Assembly (NCBI GenBank): GCA_934157235.1
Contig: CAKPHH010000001.1
Location: 248,001 to 312,000 of the forward strand
DNA from: an uncultured Bacilli bacterium
GTDB lineage: Bacteria; Bacillota_I; Bacilli_A; RF39; UBA660
DNA: 64,000 nt
Direction: 5' to 3'
Below the pieces are notes generated by a model. The model ran no database searches. It was not told the DNA's origin and was given only the letters and a program-made list of their open reading frames with translations. Shown here piece by piece: positions 25,934 to 33,588 of the stretch (positions within the stretch are counted from its first letter, which is position 1; each line of letters opens with the position of its first letter). Position numbers and translations under genes: made by a program.

Positions 25934-26911
25934 TTTATCGCCTTCTTCTAACATTGTCGTAATAAAAATACCATATCCTTTACTAGTATCATTAACAATA
26001 ACATAGTTTACTGCTCCGATTATCTTATTATCCTGAATAATCGGTGAGCCAGACATTCCCTGTACTACACCACCAGTTTTTTCAAGTAATCTTTTATCGG
26101 TAATTTCAAACAAAATATTTTTTGTCTTACTATTAGTGTCTAAATTAATAATATTAATCTCAAAGTCTTCAACCTTATCATTATCAATAACTGTTCTAAT
26201 GTAGGCTTTACCCATAGTAATATCATCAACTTTTCCCACCTTAATTACATCCATATTTGAGATATCTTTTGAATATTTACCGAAGATACCAGAAATCTCA
26301 TTAGCTTCTACTACGCCATGAACATCTTCTTTATTGTAGACTGCATTTTTCTCACCTGCTTTACCATTTCTACTCTTAACAATTCCTGATACATAAGCAT
26401 CATAAATCTTTCCATCTTTTATTTCAAATTTAGAAATAGTATTACTTTCTAAAATCTCATGTCCTAACGCCCCAAAAACTCTACTCTTTGGATCTATATA
26501 AGTTAAAGTACCAATACCATTAATCTTATCTTTAACATATAATCCTGTCTTTAAAACATTATCACTATCCTTAACGAGTTTCAAATTAACTTTTCTTTTC
26601 ATTCCATTTCTAAGTACCACAAAGTTAACATTCTTCTCTTCGTTACCTATCAAAGTAACCATTGAAGTTATATCACTAACTTCTTTGTCATTAACTTTAA
26701 GAATTACATCGCCAACCTCAAATCCAGCATCCTTCGCTATATAAGTATCATTAAGTTTATAAAACCCAACAACCATTACTCCTTTAGAATTAACTTCAAT
26801 TCCTATTGTATTACCACCAGAAATAACATAATTAGAATAAGCAAAAGCATTTATGGGAAAAATAAGAAGAAGAGCCAATAAAAATATCTGTAGCTTGTTT
26901 TTTATTTTCAT
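25931..26911 (-). CDS. spoIVB: SpoIVB sporulation serine peptidase
   Basis: 326 residues: signal peptide (about 1-24, LLALLLIFPINAFAY), PDZ domain (about 35-110, IAKDAGFEVGDVILKVNDKE) and a family S55 peptidase domain. The catalytic His is His151 in GALGHEI and the Ser is Ser287 in GMSGSP. In B. subtilis it is made in the forespore and triggers pro-sigma-K processing through SpoIVFA/BofA. It is shorter than B. subtilis SpoIVB (425), chiefly in the N-terminal part. GAGGTGAT precedes the ATG. Confidence 0.95.
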   Translation of the reverse strand: MKIKNKLQIFLLALLLIFPINAFAYSNYVISGGNTIGIEVNSKGVMVVGFYKLNDTYIAKDAGFEVGDVILKVNDKEVSDITSMVTLIGNEEKNVNFVVLRNGMKRKVNLKLVKDSDNVLKTGLYVKDKINGIGTLTYIDPKSRVFGALGHEILESNTISKFEIKDGKIYDAYVSGIVKSRNGKAGEKNAVYNKEDVHGVVEANEISGIFGKYSKDISNMDVIKVGKVDDITMGKAYIRTVIDNDKVEDFEINIINLDTNSKTKNILFEITDKRLLEKTGGVVQGMSGSPIIQDNKIIGAVNYVIVNDTSKGYGIFITTMLEEGDK

Positions 26912-27008
26912 TTAGGATCACCTCATAAAACCAATCTACATTATTATTCTTTCACAAAAGCAAAAATTTATTTTATAAAAAAATTACCAAATAATTAAAT
27001 TACTTAAC

Positions 27009-27037
27009 TTGTTATTAATCTTTAAAAATGATACAAT
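27009..27037 (+). promoter_or_regulatory. Sigma-A-type promoter of the sortase gene
   Basis: TTGTTA (27009-27014), 17-bp spacer, TACAAT (27032-27037), followed by a GAGGTGA ribosome site. Confidence 0.6.
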
Positions 27038-27058
27038 TACAACATAATGAGGTGAAAC

Positions 27059-27889
27059 ATGAAAGAAGAAAAAAACAACAAAAGTATTTTAAAAAAAATA
27101 ATTTTTTATCTACTATTTATTATTTTTCTTTTTACTTTAACTTATTCTGGTTACAAAATATATATTTGGAATTTAGATAATAAAAGAACAAAAGATTTAA
27201 CTGAAGAATTAGAAAAGATTGCTAAACCAATTCCAAACACTAGTGAAGGAGAATTAGTTAATCCTCCACAAGAAACCGAACAAGAAAATGATTATTGGTA
27301 TTACACTTCTCTTCCTTTTTATGAAGTTGATTTTACTAAATTAAAAGAAAAAAATAGTGATACCATTGCATTTATTCATATGCCCGAAACCAATATAAAT
27401 TATCCTGTTGTTCAAACTAACAACAACGAGTACTATTTAATAAGATCATTTGATAAAAAGAGAAACTATGCCGGTTGGGTCTTCATGGACTATCGCAATA
27501 GTATTGAAAATCTATCTGATAATACTGTAATCTATGGTCATGGCAGAGAAGATAAAACTGTCTTCGGTTCATTGCAAAATGCCTTAAATAAAAAATGGCA
27601 AGAAAATAAAGATAATTATATCATTTGGCTATCAACTGAAAAAGAAAATATGCTGTTTCAAATATTTTCTATCTACACTATTAAAAGTGAACTTTATTAT
27701 ATAGAGACTGATTTTCCTACTGAAGAATCTAAAAAAACTTGGCTTGACACCATGGTCTCACGAAACATGGGTATTAAAAAAACTCCTGTATCTTATGATG
27801 ATAAAATTCTAACTTTATCAACTTGTGAAAATGCCTATGGCGGAAGAATCGTTGTCCAAGCTAAATTAATTAAAAGACAAGCAAAATAA
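27059..27889 (+). CDS. srtB: Class B sortase
   Basis: 276 residues. An N-terminal TM anchor (about 13-33) is followed by the sortase domain, with catalytic His161 in YGHGR, Cys256 in LSTCEN and Arg263 in GGRIVV. The class B helix and PVVQTNNNEYYLIRSFD are recognisable. It links surface proteins to peptidoglycan. No protein with an NPQTN- or LPXTG-like sorting signal is visible in the window, so its substrate lies elsewhere or is unrecognised. It has its own promoter and terminator, so it is monocistronic. Confidence 0.95.
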   Translation: MKEEKNNKSILKKIIFYLLFIIFLFTLTYSGYKIYIWNLDNKRTKDLTEELEKIAKPIPNTSEGELVNPPQETEQENDYWYYTSLPFYEVDFTKLKEKNSDTIAFIHMPETNINYPVVQTNNNEYYLIRSFDKKRNYAGWVFMDYRNSIENLSDNTVIYGHGREDKTVFGSLQNALNKKWQENKDNYIIWLSTEKENMLFQIFSIYTIKSELYYIETDFPTEESKKTWLDTMVSRNMGIKKTPVSYDDKILTLSTCENAYGGRIVVQAKLIKRQAK

Positions 27890-27918
27890 AAGAGTAGTTT
27901 TTAAAGCTACTCTTTTTA
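27888..27918. terminator. Bidirectional terminator
   Basis: AAAAGAGTAG and CTACTCTTTT form a 10-bp stem around a 9-nt loop, between srtB and the convergent coiled-coil gene. Confidence 0.85.
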
Positions 27919-27922
27919 CTTA

Positions 27923-30253
27923 TTAATTAGTTTTAACAAAACCATTATCTTTTAAGTATTGAATTATAAAATTCATTTTTTGTTGTAAGTTAACATTATT
28001 ATTTTCATAATAATCTTTATAAGCATCTGCTAAATCATCAATATTTAATTCAGAAACATTCTTAACTTCACTCATCATATTAATAATTTGATCTAACTTA
28101 GTGTTCATACCAGCTAAAGTAGTATTAATACCAGAAATATCATCATTAATATTATTTAATAATTGATTGTTATTAGTAACAGTAGTAGAAATACTATTTA
28201 AACTTTGATTATTAAGATAATAAATAGTACTAAGCTTATCTGAAATATCATTTAATTTTCTCTTTCCATTAGCAAAACTATCACTCATTTCTTCATTTAA
28301 TGAAGTTAATTTATTTCCATTAGTAGTAAATCCATTATTGATATCTTCTTTTATATCTGTTAAAGTATTACGATTCCATTGAATTTCATCGTTCATAACT
28401 AAAAGTATGTTACCTAATGTTTTACTATTTTCTTCAGCATTTTGATCAAATGTTGATTTAATATCAGCTAATTTTTCAAAAGCTGCTTTAAAGTTGAAGT
28501 TTAATTCTTCATCAATGTATCCTAAATCTTCTTTAATAGCAGAAACCATTTTTCTATTTTCATCAAACTCATAAGCAAGTACTTCATTAAGAGATTGGAA
28601 TTTTCCTTCCATAGCATTATTAAGAGCTTCTAAATCACCACTTATAGAATTGAAGTATTCTTTAGAATTAACTAATAATTTATTTGCCTTTCTCTTTAAT
28701 ACTTTAAATTGATCATTTTGTTCACTTTGTACTAAAAGTAATAATTCATGATTAGCATCAATACTATTATTTGTAGCAGTAAAGCTTTCATCTAATTTAT
28801 TATTAACATTTAAGTACATTTGATCTAACTTTTTATTTAGATTTGTATTATTAGTATCTATTTTCTTATTTAAGTTAGTATTATTTTCATCTAACTTTTT
28901 ATTTAAGTTAGTGTTATTAGCATCAATTTTCTTATTTAAATTAGTGTTATTTTCATCTAATTTCTTATTAAGATTAGTATTATTAAGATCTAATTTTTCA
29001 TTTAATTGTTTATTAGATGCATCGATTTTACTATTAGTTTTTTTAAAGTTTTCTTCAGTTGCCTTAGAAAAATCATTAATTATACCATTATTCTTAGCAA
29101 AATTATTTCTAGTCTCTAAAGAGAACTCATTAATAATTTGATTAACAGTTGCAAAATTATTAGCTGTATCTTCTGCAAACTTGTCAATTTTTTTATTTAA
29201 GTTAGTATTATTCTCATCTAACTTCTTATTTAAATTAGTATTATTTTCATCTAATTTCTTATTTAAAGCGGCATTATTATTATCTAACTTTTTATTTAAA
29301 TTAGTGTTATTTTCATCTAATTTACTATTTAATTTAGAGTTATTTTCATCTAACTTTTTATTTAAGTTAGCGTTGTTTTCATCTAATTTAGTATTTAGTT
29401 TAGAATTGTTCTCATCTAACTTCTTGTTTAAGTTAGCATTGTTCCCATCTAATTTACTATTTAATTTAGAGTTATTTTCATCTAACTTTTTATTTAAGTT
29501 AGCGTTGTTTTCATCTAATTTAGTATTTAGTTTAGAATTGTTCTCATCTAACTTCTTGTTTAAGTTAGCATTGTTCTCATCTAATTTACTATTTAATTTA
29601 GAATTATTTTCATCTAACTTTTTATTTAAATTAGCATTGTTCTCATCTAATTTCTTATTTAAATTAGCATTGTTTTCATCTAATTTAGTATTTAGTTTAG
29701 AATTGTTCTCATCTAACTTCTTGTTTAAGTTAGCATTATTTTCATCCATCTTCTTATTAACATTTTCAAAATTAGAATCTAATTTCTTATTTAAATTTAA
29801 GAAATTATTATCAAGTTTTAAATTAAGATTTAAGAAGTTCTTATCTAACTTTACATTAAGAGCAGTAAAGTTTTCTCTAGTCTCATCACTAAAATCAGTG
29901 ATTTGATCTTTTAAACTATTATAGTTTTTATTATTTAAGTCAACTAAAGCGTTATATTTACTATTAATATTCCAATTAGTTGAATTGTAATAATTTTCTT
30001 GTTGTTCCATTATTTTAGCAAGATCAGCATCTACGCCTTCTTCTAAAGAATCAATCTTGCCATTGACTTTTTTAATTAAAGTAGATGTATTATTTTTACT
30101 ATCATTAATTTCATCTAAAACTTCAGGAATAGAATTATTTTTAACATTGTTAACTTTAACTAAAGAAACAGTACCTAAAGTTAAAAGGATTAAAAAAGCA
30201 ATAACAGCTAAAACTATTGTAACAACTAAATTTTTACTATTTTTCTTTTTCAT
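27923..30253 (-). CDS. Membrane-anchored hendecad-repeat coiled-coil protein
   Basis: 776 residues. A signal-anchor helix (about 9-31) places the rest outside the cell. Residues 130-360 are 21 consecutive 11-residue units of the type xNLNKKLDENN, and 404-502 hold 9 more. Between them is a linker in which the motif F-(S/A)-x-x-T-x-x-N-F recurs; one copy also lies before the first block. Leu and Ile/Leu at fixed hendecad positions predict a long, right-handed coiled-coil stalk. The C-terminal 270 residues are also helical, ending NFIIQYLKDNGFVKTN. No LPXTG-type signal and no enzyme motif are seen. Probably a surface fibre; role unknown. It lies 15 bp downstream of a foldase gene. Confidence 0.85.
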   Translation of the reverse strand: MKKKNSKNLVVTIVLAVIAFLILLTLGTVSLVKVNNVKNNSIPEVLDEINDSKNNTSTLIKKVNGKIDSLEEGVDADLAKIMEQQENYYNSTNWNINSKYNALVDLNNKNYNSLKDQITDFSDETRENFTALNVKLDKNFLNLNLKLDNNFLNLNKKLDSNFENVNKKMDENNANLNKKLDENNSKLNTKLDENNANLNKKLDENNANLNKKLDENNSKLNSKLDENNANLNKKLDENNSKLNTKLDENNANLNKKLDENNSKLNSKLDGNNANLNKKLDENNSKLNTKLDENNANLNKKLDENNSKLNSKLDENNTNLNKKLDNNNAALNKKLDENNTNLNKKLDENNTNLNKKIDKFAEDTANNFATVNQIINEFSLETRNNFAKNNGIINDFSKATEENFKKTNSKIDASNKQLNEKLDLNNTNLNKKLDENNTNLNKKIDANNTNLNKKLDENNTNLNKKIDTNNTNLNKKLDQMYLNVNNKLDESFTATNNSIDANHELLLLVQSEQNDQFKVLKRKANKLLVNSKEYFNSISGDLEALNNAMEGKFQSLNEVLAYEFDENRKMVSAIKEDLGYIDEELNFNFKAAFEKLADIKSTFDQNAEENSKTLGNILLVMNDEIQWNRNTLTDIKEDINNGFTTNGNKLTSLNEEMSDSFANGKRKLNDISDKLSTIYYLNNQSLNSISTTVTNNNQLLNNINDDISGINTTLAGMNTKLDQIINMMSEVKNVSELNIDDLADAYKDYYENNNVNLQQKMNFIIQYLKDNGFVKTN
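28748..29044 (-). repeat. 33-bp coding repeats, second block (9 units)
   Basis: Nine 11-codon units of the TNLNKKLDENN type (residues 404-502), including alternate KKLDENN and KKIDANN/KKIDTNN forms. More diverged than the first block at its end. Confidence 0.85.
29174..29866 (-). repeat. 33-bp coding repeats, first block (21 units), with 132-bp higher-order repeat
   Basis: Twenty-one 11-codon units (residues 130-360). Within it ANLNKK, SKLNTK, ANLNKK, SKLNSK alternate as a four-unit set, and plus positions 29369-29500 and 29501-29632 are almost identical 132-bp copies, which shows recent duplication. Confidence 0.9.
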
Positions 30254-30268
30254 ACATATTCCTCTCTC

Positions 30269-31411
30269 TTATTTAATTTTCTTATAAGCATTTTCATAAA
30301 TTACTTTATAATCTTCACTAAGCTTTGTAATGTTACTATTAAACTTTTCTTTAATTTTACTACTTAAATACTCCTCAAGTTTCTTATCATCTAAAGGAAG
30401 TCTTTTAACAATTGTAAAAGTATAGTCAGTTTTAATAACATCACTAATTTCATTATCACCAAGGCTTTTTACTGCTGTCTCAACTGCCTCAACGATTTCT
30501 CCTGATTTAAAGTAAAGACTATCACTAGTTGACTCTTCACCATATTTTTTTACTAACTCCAAGAAATCTTTACCTTCTCTTGCTTCGCTCAAGATTTTCT
30601 CAATTAATAATTCCTTTTGATTAATAACGGTGTCACTCAACTTTTTCATTGTTGAAGGATCAACAGTTGCAAGTACTATTTGGTTGATTTTATAATACTC
30701 CTTATAATAATCATCAGTAGCACTCTTTAACTCCTCTTCATTAAAATAATTAGCTTTACCCTTTGAATATAATGAATCAAGTACTTTGCTATATAGCTTA
30801 TTTGCTTTCAAATATCTATCATAGGCTTTTTCATTAATTCCATTTTTTCTTAAGAACCTTTTAAACTTTCCATAACCTCCTAAACCATTAATAACATTTT
30901 TCTTTTCACTTTCAACTTCTTTAAGATCTCTATTCGTTAAAGAAATGTTATTATCAGCGGCCATCTTTTTAATAACTGTTTGATATTTTAATTCAAGTAC
31001 TGCTTGGGACTTCAAATATTCAGAAACAGTCATATTAACGGTAGTCAATTGTTCATCAAGAGTAGCATCAGGAATTTCACTAGCATCTTTTCCAAAATAG
31101 CTATGTTTTAGGTTATAAAGACTCATATTCATATCCGCTTTAGAATATGTATCATCACCTATCACAATAGCGGCAAAATTTAAGGATGCATTTAAATATA
31201 ATAACGTGAAGATTACAGCAAGAATTATTACACTTAAAACTCCAAAAATTATTTTGTGTTTACCAAAAAGTTCTTTAATGTTTGTTAAAACACTACTCTT
31301 CTCTTTAGAAACAATCCTTTTCTTTGTCACATTTTGCTTTTTACCAGTTGCCGTTTTTCTTTTTTGTGAAGTTGTCTTTACATCTTCACTCAAATTTTTA
31401 CTTTTAGCCAT
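30269..31411 (-). CDS. Membrane-anchored PpiC/SurA-type peptidyl-prolyl isomerase
   Basis: 380 residues. A highly basic Ser/Thr/Lys-rich cytoplasmic tail (1-45) is followed by one TM helix (about 54-76) and an extracytoplasmic foldase region. The SurA_N-like part lies at about 85-225. The parvulin segment lies at about 235-340, with INQIVLATVDPS, EAREGKDFLELVKKYGEEST, LYFKSGEIVEAVETAVKSL and TIVKRLPL. Unlike PrsA it has no lipobox. It folds secreted proteins. The coiled-coil gene starts 15 bp downstream, so that protein may be its client. The promoter is strong. Confidence 0.85.
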   Translation of the reverse strand: MAKSKNLSEDVKTTSQKRKTATGKKQNVTKKRIVSKEKSSVLTNIKELFGKHKIIFGVLSVIILAVIFTLLYLNASLNFAAIVIGDDTYSKADMNMSLYNLKHSYFGKDASEIPDATLDEQLTTVNMTVSEYLKSQAVLELKYQTVIKKMAADNNISLTNRDLKEVESEKKNVINGLGGYGKFKRFLRKNGINEKAYDRYLKANKLYSKVLDSLYSKGKANYFNEEELKSATDDYYKEYYKINQIVLATVDPSTMKKLSDTVINQKELLIEKILSEAREGKDFLELVKKYGEESTSDSLYFKSGEIVEAVETAVKSLGDNEISDVIKTDYTFTIVKRLPLDDKKLEEYLSSKIKEKFNSNITKLSEDYKVIYENAYKKIK

Positions 31412-31471
31412 ACCAATTTATCCTCTCACCATAAAACTATTACACAGTAACTCTCTGTAATAATGCCTTCT

Positions 31472-31499
31472 ATTCTAACATAATTTCGACAAAAGTCAA
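31472..31499 (-). promoter_or_regulatory. Extended -10 promoter of the foldase/coiled-coil operon
   Basis: TTGACT (31499-31494), 16-bp spacer ending TGT, TAGAAT (31477-31472). A 9-bp imperfect inverted repeat (ATTACA...TGTAAT) follows in the leader. Confidence 0.65.
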
Positions 31500-31569
31500 C
31501 AAAGTTAACTTCAAATTAATTTTTTTCTACCATTTTTTCTCTAAAAATAAAAATTGCCCCCAAAAAAGC

Positions 31570-31600
31570 CTAAAAAAAGAGAATCTTTCGATTCCTAAAT
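31570..31600 (-). terminator. Terminator of the nusB-xseA-xseB operon
   Basis: GGAATC-GAAA-GATTCT stem with a GNRA loop on the - strand, followed by a T-run. Confidence 0.75.
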
Positions 31601-31617
31601 TTACTTTTTTAAAAAAA

Positions 31618-31848
31618 CTATTCTTCGATTTTAAAATCTACTACTTCGCCATTATCTTTAACTAACTTTGTAATAGCTTCCTCAGCATTTTTTAATTTCT
31701 CATCACAAGTTTTAGCTAACTTCATAGCCTCATTAAAACTAGCAATTGCTTCATCTAATGGAACTTCTCCAGTTTCTAGTTTTTTAACAATCACTTCAAG
31801 CTGTTCCAAACTCTCTTCAAAACTTAATTCTTTCTTTTTTTCAGCCAT
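31618..31848 (-). CDS. xseB: Exodeoxyribonuclease VII small subunit
   Basis: 76 residues, the normal size. The three-helix core is conserved: SFEESLEQLEVIVKKLETGE and PLDEAIASFNEAMKLAKTCDE. It is the small subunit of the single-strand exonuclease ExoVII, made with the XseA gene 12 bp upstream. Confidence 0.95.
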   Translation of the reverse strand: MAEKKKELSFEESLEQLEVIVKKLETGEVPLDEAIASFNEAMKLAKTCDEKLKNAEEAITKLVKDNGEVVDFKIEE

Positions 31849-31860
31849 ATTTCCACTCCT

Positions 31861-33114
31861 TTAACAAACTTTAGTCTTAATCTTTCCATCACTAAGTTCT
31901 ATATCTAATAAATCATCTTTTTTAACATCCTTAACACTCTTAACTACCTTATCCCCACATCGCGTAACAGAGTACCCTCTCTTAATCGTAAGTAACGGAC
32001 TAAGAGTCTCTAATTTAGATACCAACTGTAAATACTTATTAGCTTTCTTATCAAGTATTTGAAAAGGGCTTTTTAAAGCATAAGAATTTTTTACACTTAA
32101 AAGTTCTTTTTCTTTTACTGCAATAAGTGTCTTACCACTATACTTTAATCTTTCTAATAATCCATCAAAAGCTAATTCTTTATTTTGATAGATTGTAATT
32201 GGATTAGTAAGTATTGGTCTATTTCTTAAAAATGTAAGTCTTTCTCGATATCTTTTTATATCATTAGTCATAGCTTTATTAAGCCTAATATTCATTTGAT
32301 TTAATAATTGTCGAACATCTCTAATATCTGGAACTGCCATTTCTGCCGCTCCTGTTGGCGTTGGTGCTCTTAAATCCGCTACAAAGTCCGCTATTGTAAA
32401 GTCTATTTCATGTCCAACAGCACTAATAACCGGAGTTTGACATTCATATATTGCCCTAGCAACAATCTCCTCATTAAAAGCCCATAAATCCTCAATACTT
32501 CCTCCACCTCGTCCAACAATTAAAGTATCAAGATCATAATTAGCACTATTCTTAATCTGTCTAACTATATCTTCTTTAGCATCTTCTCCTTGAACTAAAG
32601 TCGGAAATAAATAAATTTCCGCCAAAGGCCATCTTCTCTTAATAGTCGAAATAATATCTTTAATAGCCGCCCCAGTAGGTGCTGTAACCACCCCAATTTT
32701 TCTAGGTATCTTTGGTATTTTTTTCTTAATACTAGGATCAAATAACCCTTCTTCTTCAAGTTTTTTCTTCAACTGTTCAAAAGCTATATATAAGTTACCA
32801 ACACCATCTTCTAACATATCATTAACATATATTTGATAACCTCCATTAGCTTCGAATACACTAATTTTACCTGTAACTAATACTTTCATACCATCACTAG
32901 GTATAAACTTAATTTTCTTAGTACTAGATGCAAACATAATAGCATTGATTCTACTACCATCATCTTTCAAAGTAAAATAATAATGTCCTCTACTATGAGC
33001 CTTAAAATTAGATATTTCGCCCTTTAAAAACACCTCATTTAAATTTATATCATTATCTATCCTATACTTAATATATCTCGTTAATTGTGTAACTGTAATA
33101 TATTTATCATTCAT
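31861..33114 (-). CDS. xseA: Exodeoxyribonuclease VII large subunit
   Basis: 417 residues. An N-terminal OB-fold (VFLKGEISNFKAHSRGHYYF) precedes the catalytic domain with GVVTAPTGAAIKDI, TLIVGRGGGSIEDLWAFNEE, SAVGHEIDFTIADFVADLRA and TPTGAAE. The C-terminal ends with the family segment LLTIKRGYSVTR. Degrades single-stranded DNA with XseB. In an operon nusB-xseA-xseB. Confidence 0.97.
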   Translation of the reverse strand: MNDKYITVTQLTRYIKYRIDNDINLNEVFLKGEISNFKAHSRGHYYFTLKDDGSRINAIMFASSTKKIKFIPSDGMKVLVTGKISVFEANGGYQIYVNDMLEDGVGNLYIAFEQLKKKLEEEGLFDPSIKKKIPKIPRKIGVVTAPTGAAIKDIISTIKRRWPLAEIYLFPTLVQGEDAKEDIVRQIKNSANYDLDTLIVGRGGGSIEDLWAFNEEIVARAIYECQTPVISAVGHEIDFTIADFVADLRAPTPTGAAEMAVPDIRDVRQLLNQMNIRLNKAMTNDIKRYRERLTFLRNRPILTNPITIYQNKELAFDGLLERLKYSGKTLIAVKEKELLSVKNSYALKSPFQILDKKANKYLQLVSKLETLSPLLTIKRGYSVTRCGDKVVKSVKDVKKDDLLDIELSDGKIKTKVC

Positions 33115-33131
33115 AACATCACCAAATACTC

Positions 33132-33533
33132 TTATTGTTCTTCTTCATGATAAACTTTATCTAAAACTCCATTAATCATTTTAGTAACAGCTTCATCTGA
33201 ATATTTCTTAGAAAGTTCTATTGCTTCATTAATTGCAACTACACTAGGAGTCTCAGTATATTTAAGTTCATAAATTCCAAGTAGCAAAATAGCTTGATCA
33301 ACTTTATTTAATCTATCTATTGTCCAACTAGTTAAATACTTATCAGCAAGTTTAATTAAAGTATTTTTATTTTCTAAAATGCCATTAACACAACTATCTA
33401 CAAACTCATTTTGTACTTCTAATTGTTCTTTAATCAAGTCATTAACATCATACTCTAATTTAGCTTCTTCTAAAATAATAGTCTGATAAATAACTTTAAC
33501 AATAACTTCTCTTAACTCACTTCTATTCTTCAT
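33132..33533 (-). CDS. nusB: Transcription antitermination factor NusB
   Basis: 133 residues, all-helical NusB fold: ELREVIVKVIYQTIILEE at the start and VAINEAIELSKKYSDEAVTK with the terminal NGVLDKVYHEEE. It takes part in rRNA antitermination with NusE. First gene of the nusB-xseA-xseB operon; GAGGTGAT precedes it, and a TGTTATAAT extended -10 element lies upstream. Confidence 0.94.
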   Translation of the reverse strand: MKNRSELREVIVKVIYQTIILEEAKLEYDVNDLIKEQLEVQNEFVDSCVNGILENKNTLIKLADKYLTSWTIDRLNKVDQAILLLGIYELKYTETPSVVAINEAIELSKKYSDEAVTKMINGVLDKVYHEEEQ

Positions 33534-33588
33534 AGTATCACCTCTTTAAATTATCGTATCTTCTTTTCTCTATTATAACATAAGTTAA

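Noticed and set aside
29174..29866. Regular 33-bp repeats as a CRISPR array
   Set aside because: The repeats are exact codon multiples inside one long frame, without unique spacers; they encode 11-residue coiled-coil units.
28911..29906. Long + strand frames across the coiled-coil repeats
   Set aside because: They are shadows of the repeat units read backwards (Phe/Leu-rich, no ribosome site) and stay open only because the units are 33 bp long.
27059..30253. Coiled-coil protein as the substrate of the neighbouring sortase B
   Set aside because: Its C-terminus has no LPXTG or NPQTN motif, hydrophobic segment or charged tail, and it is on the opposite strand.
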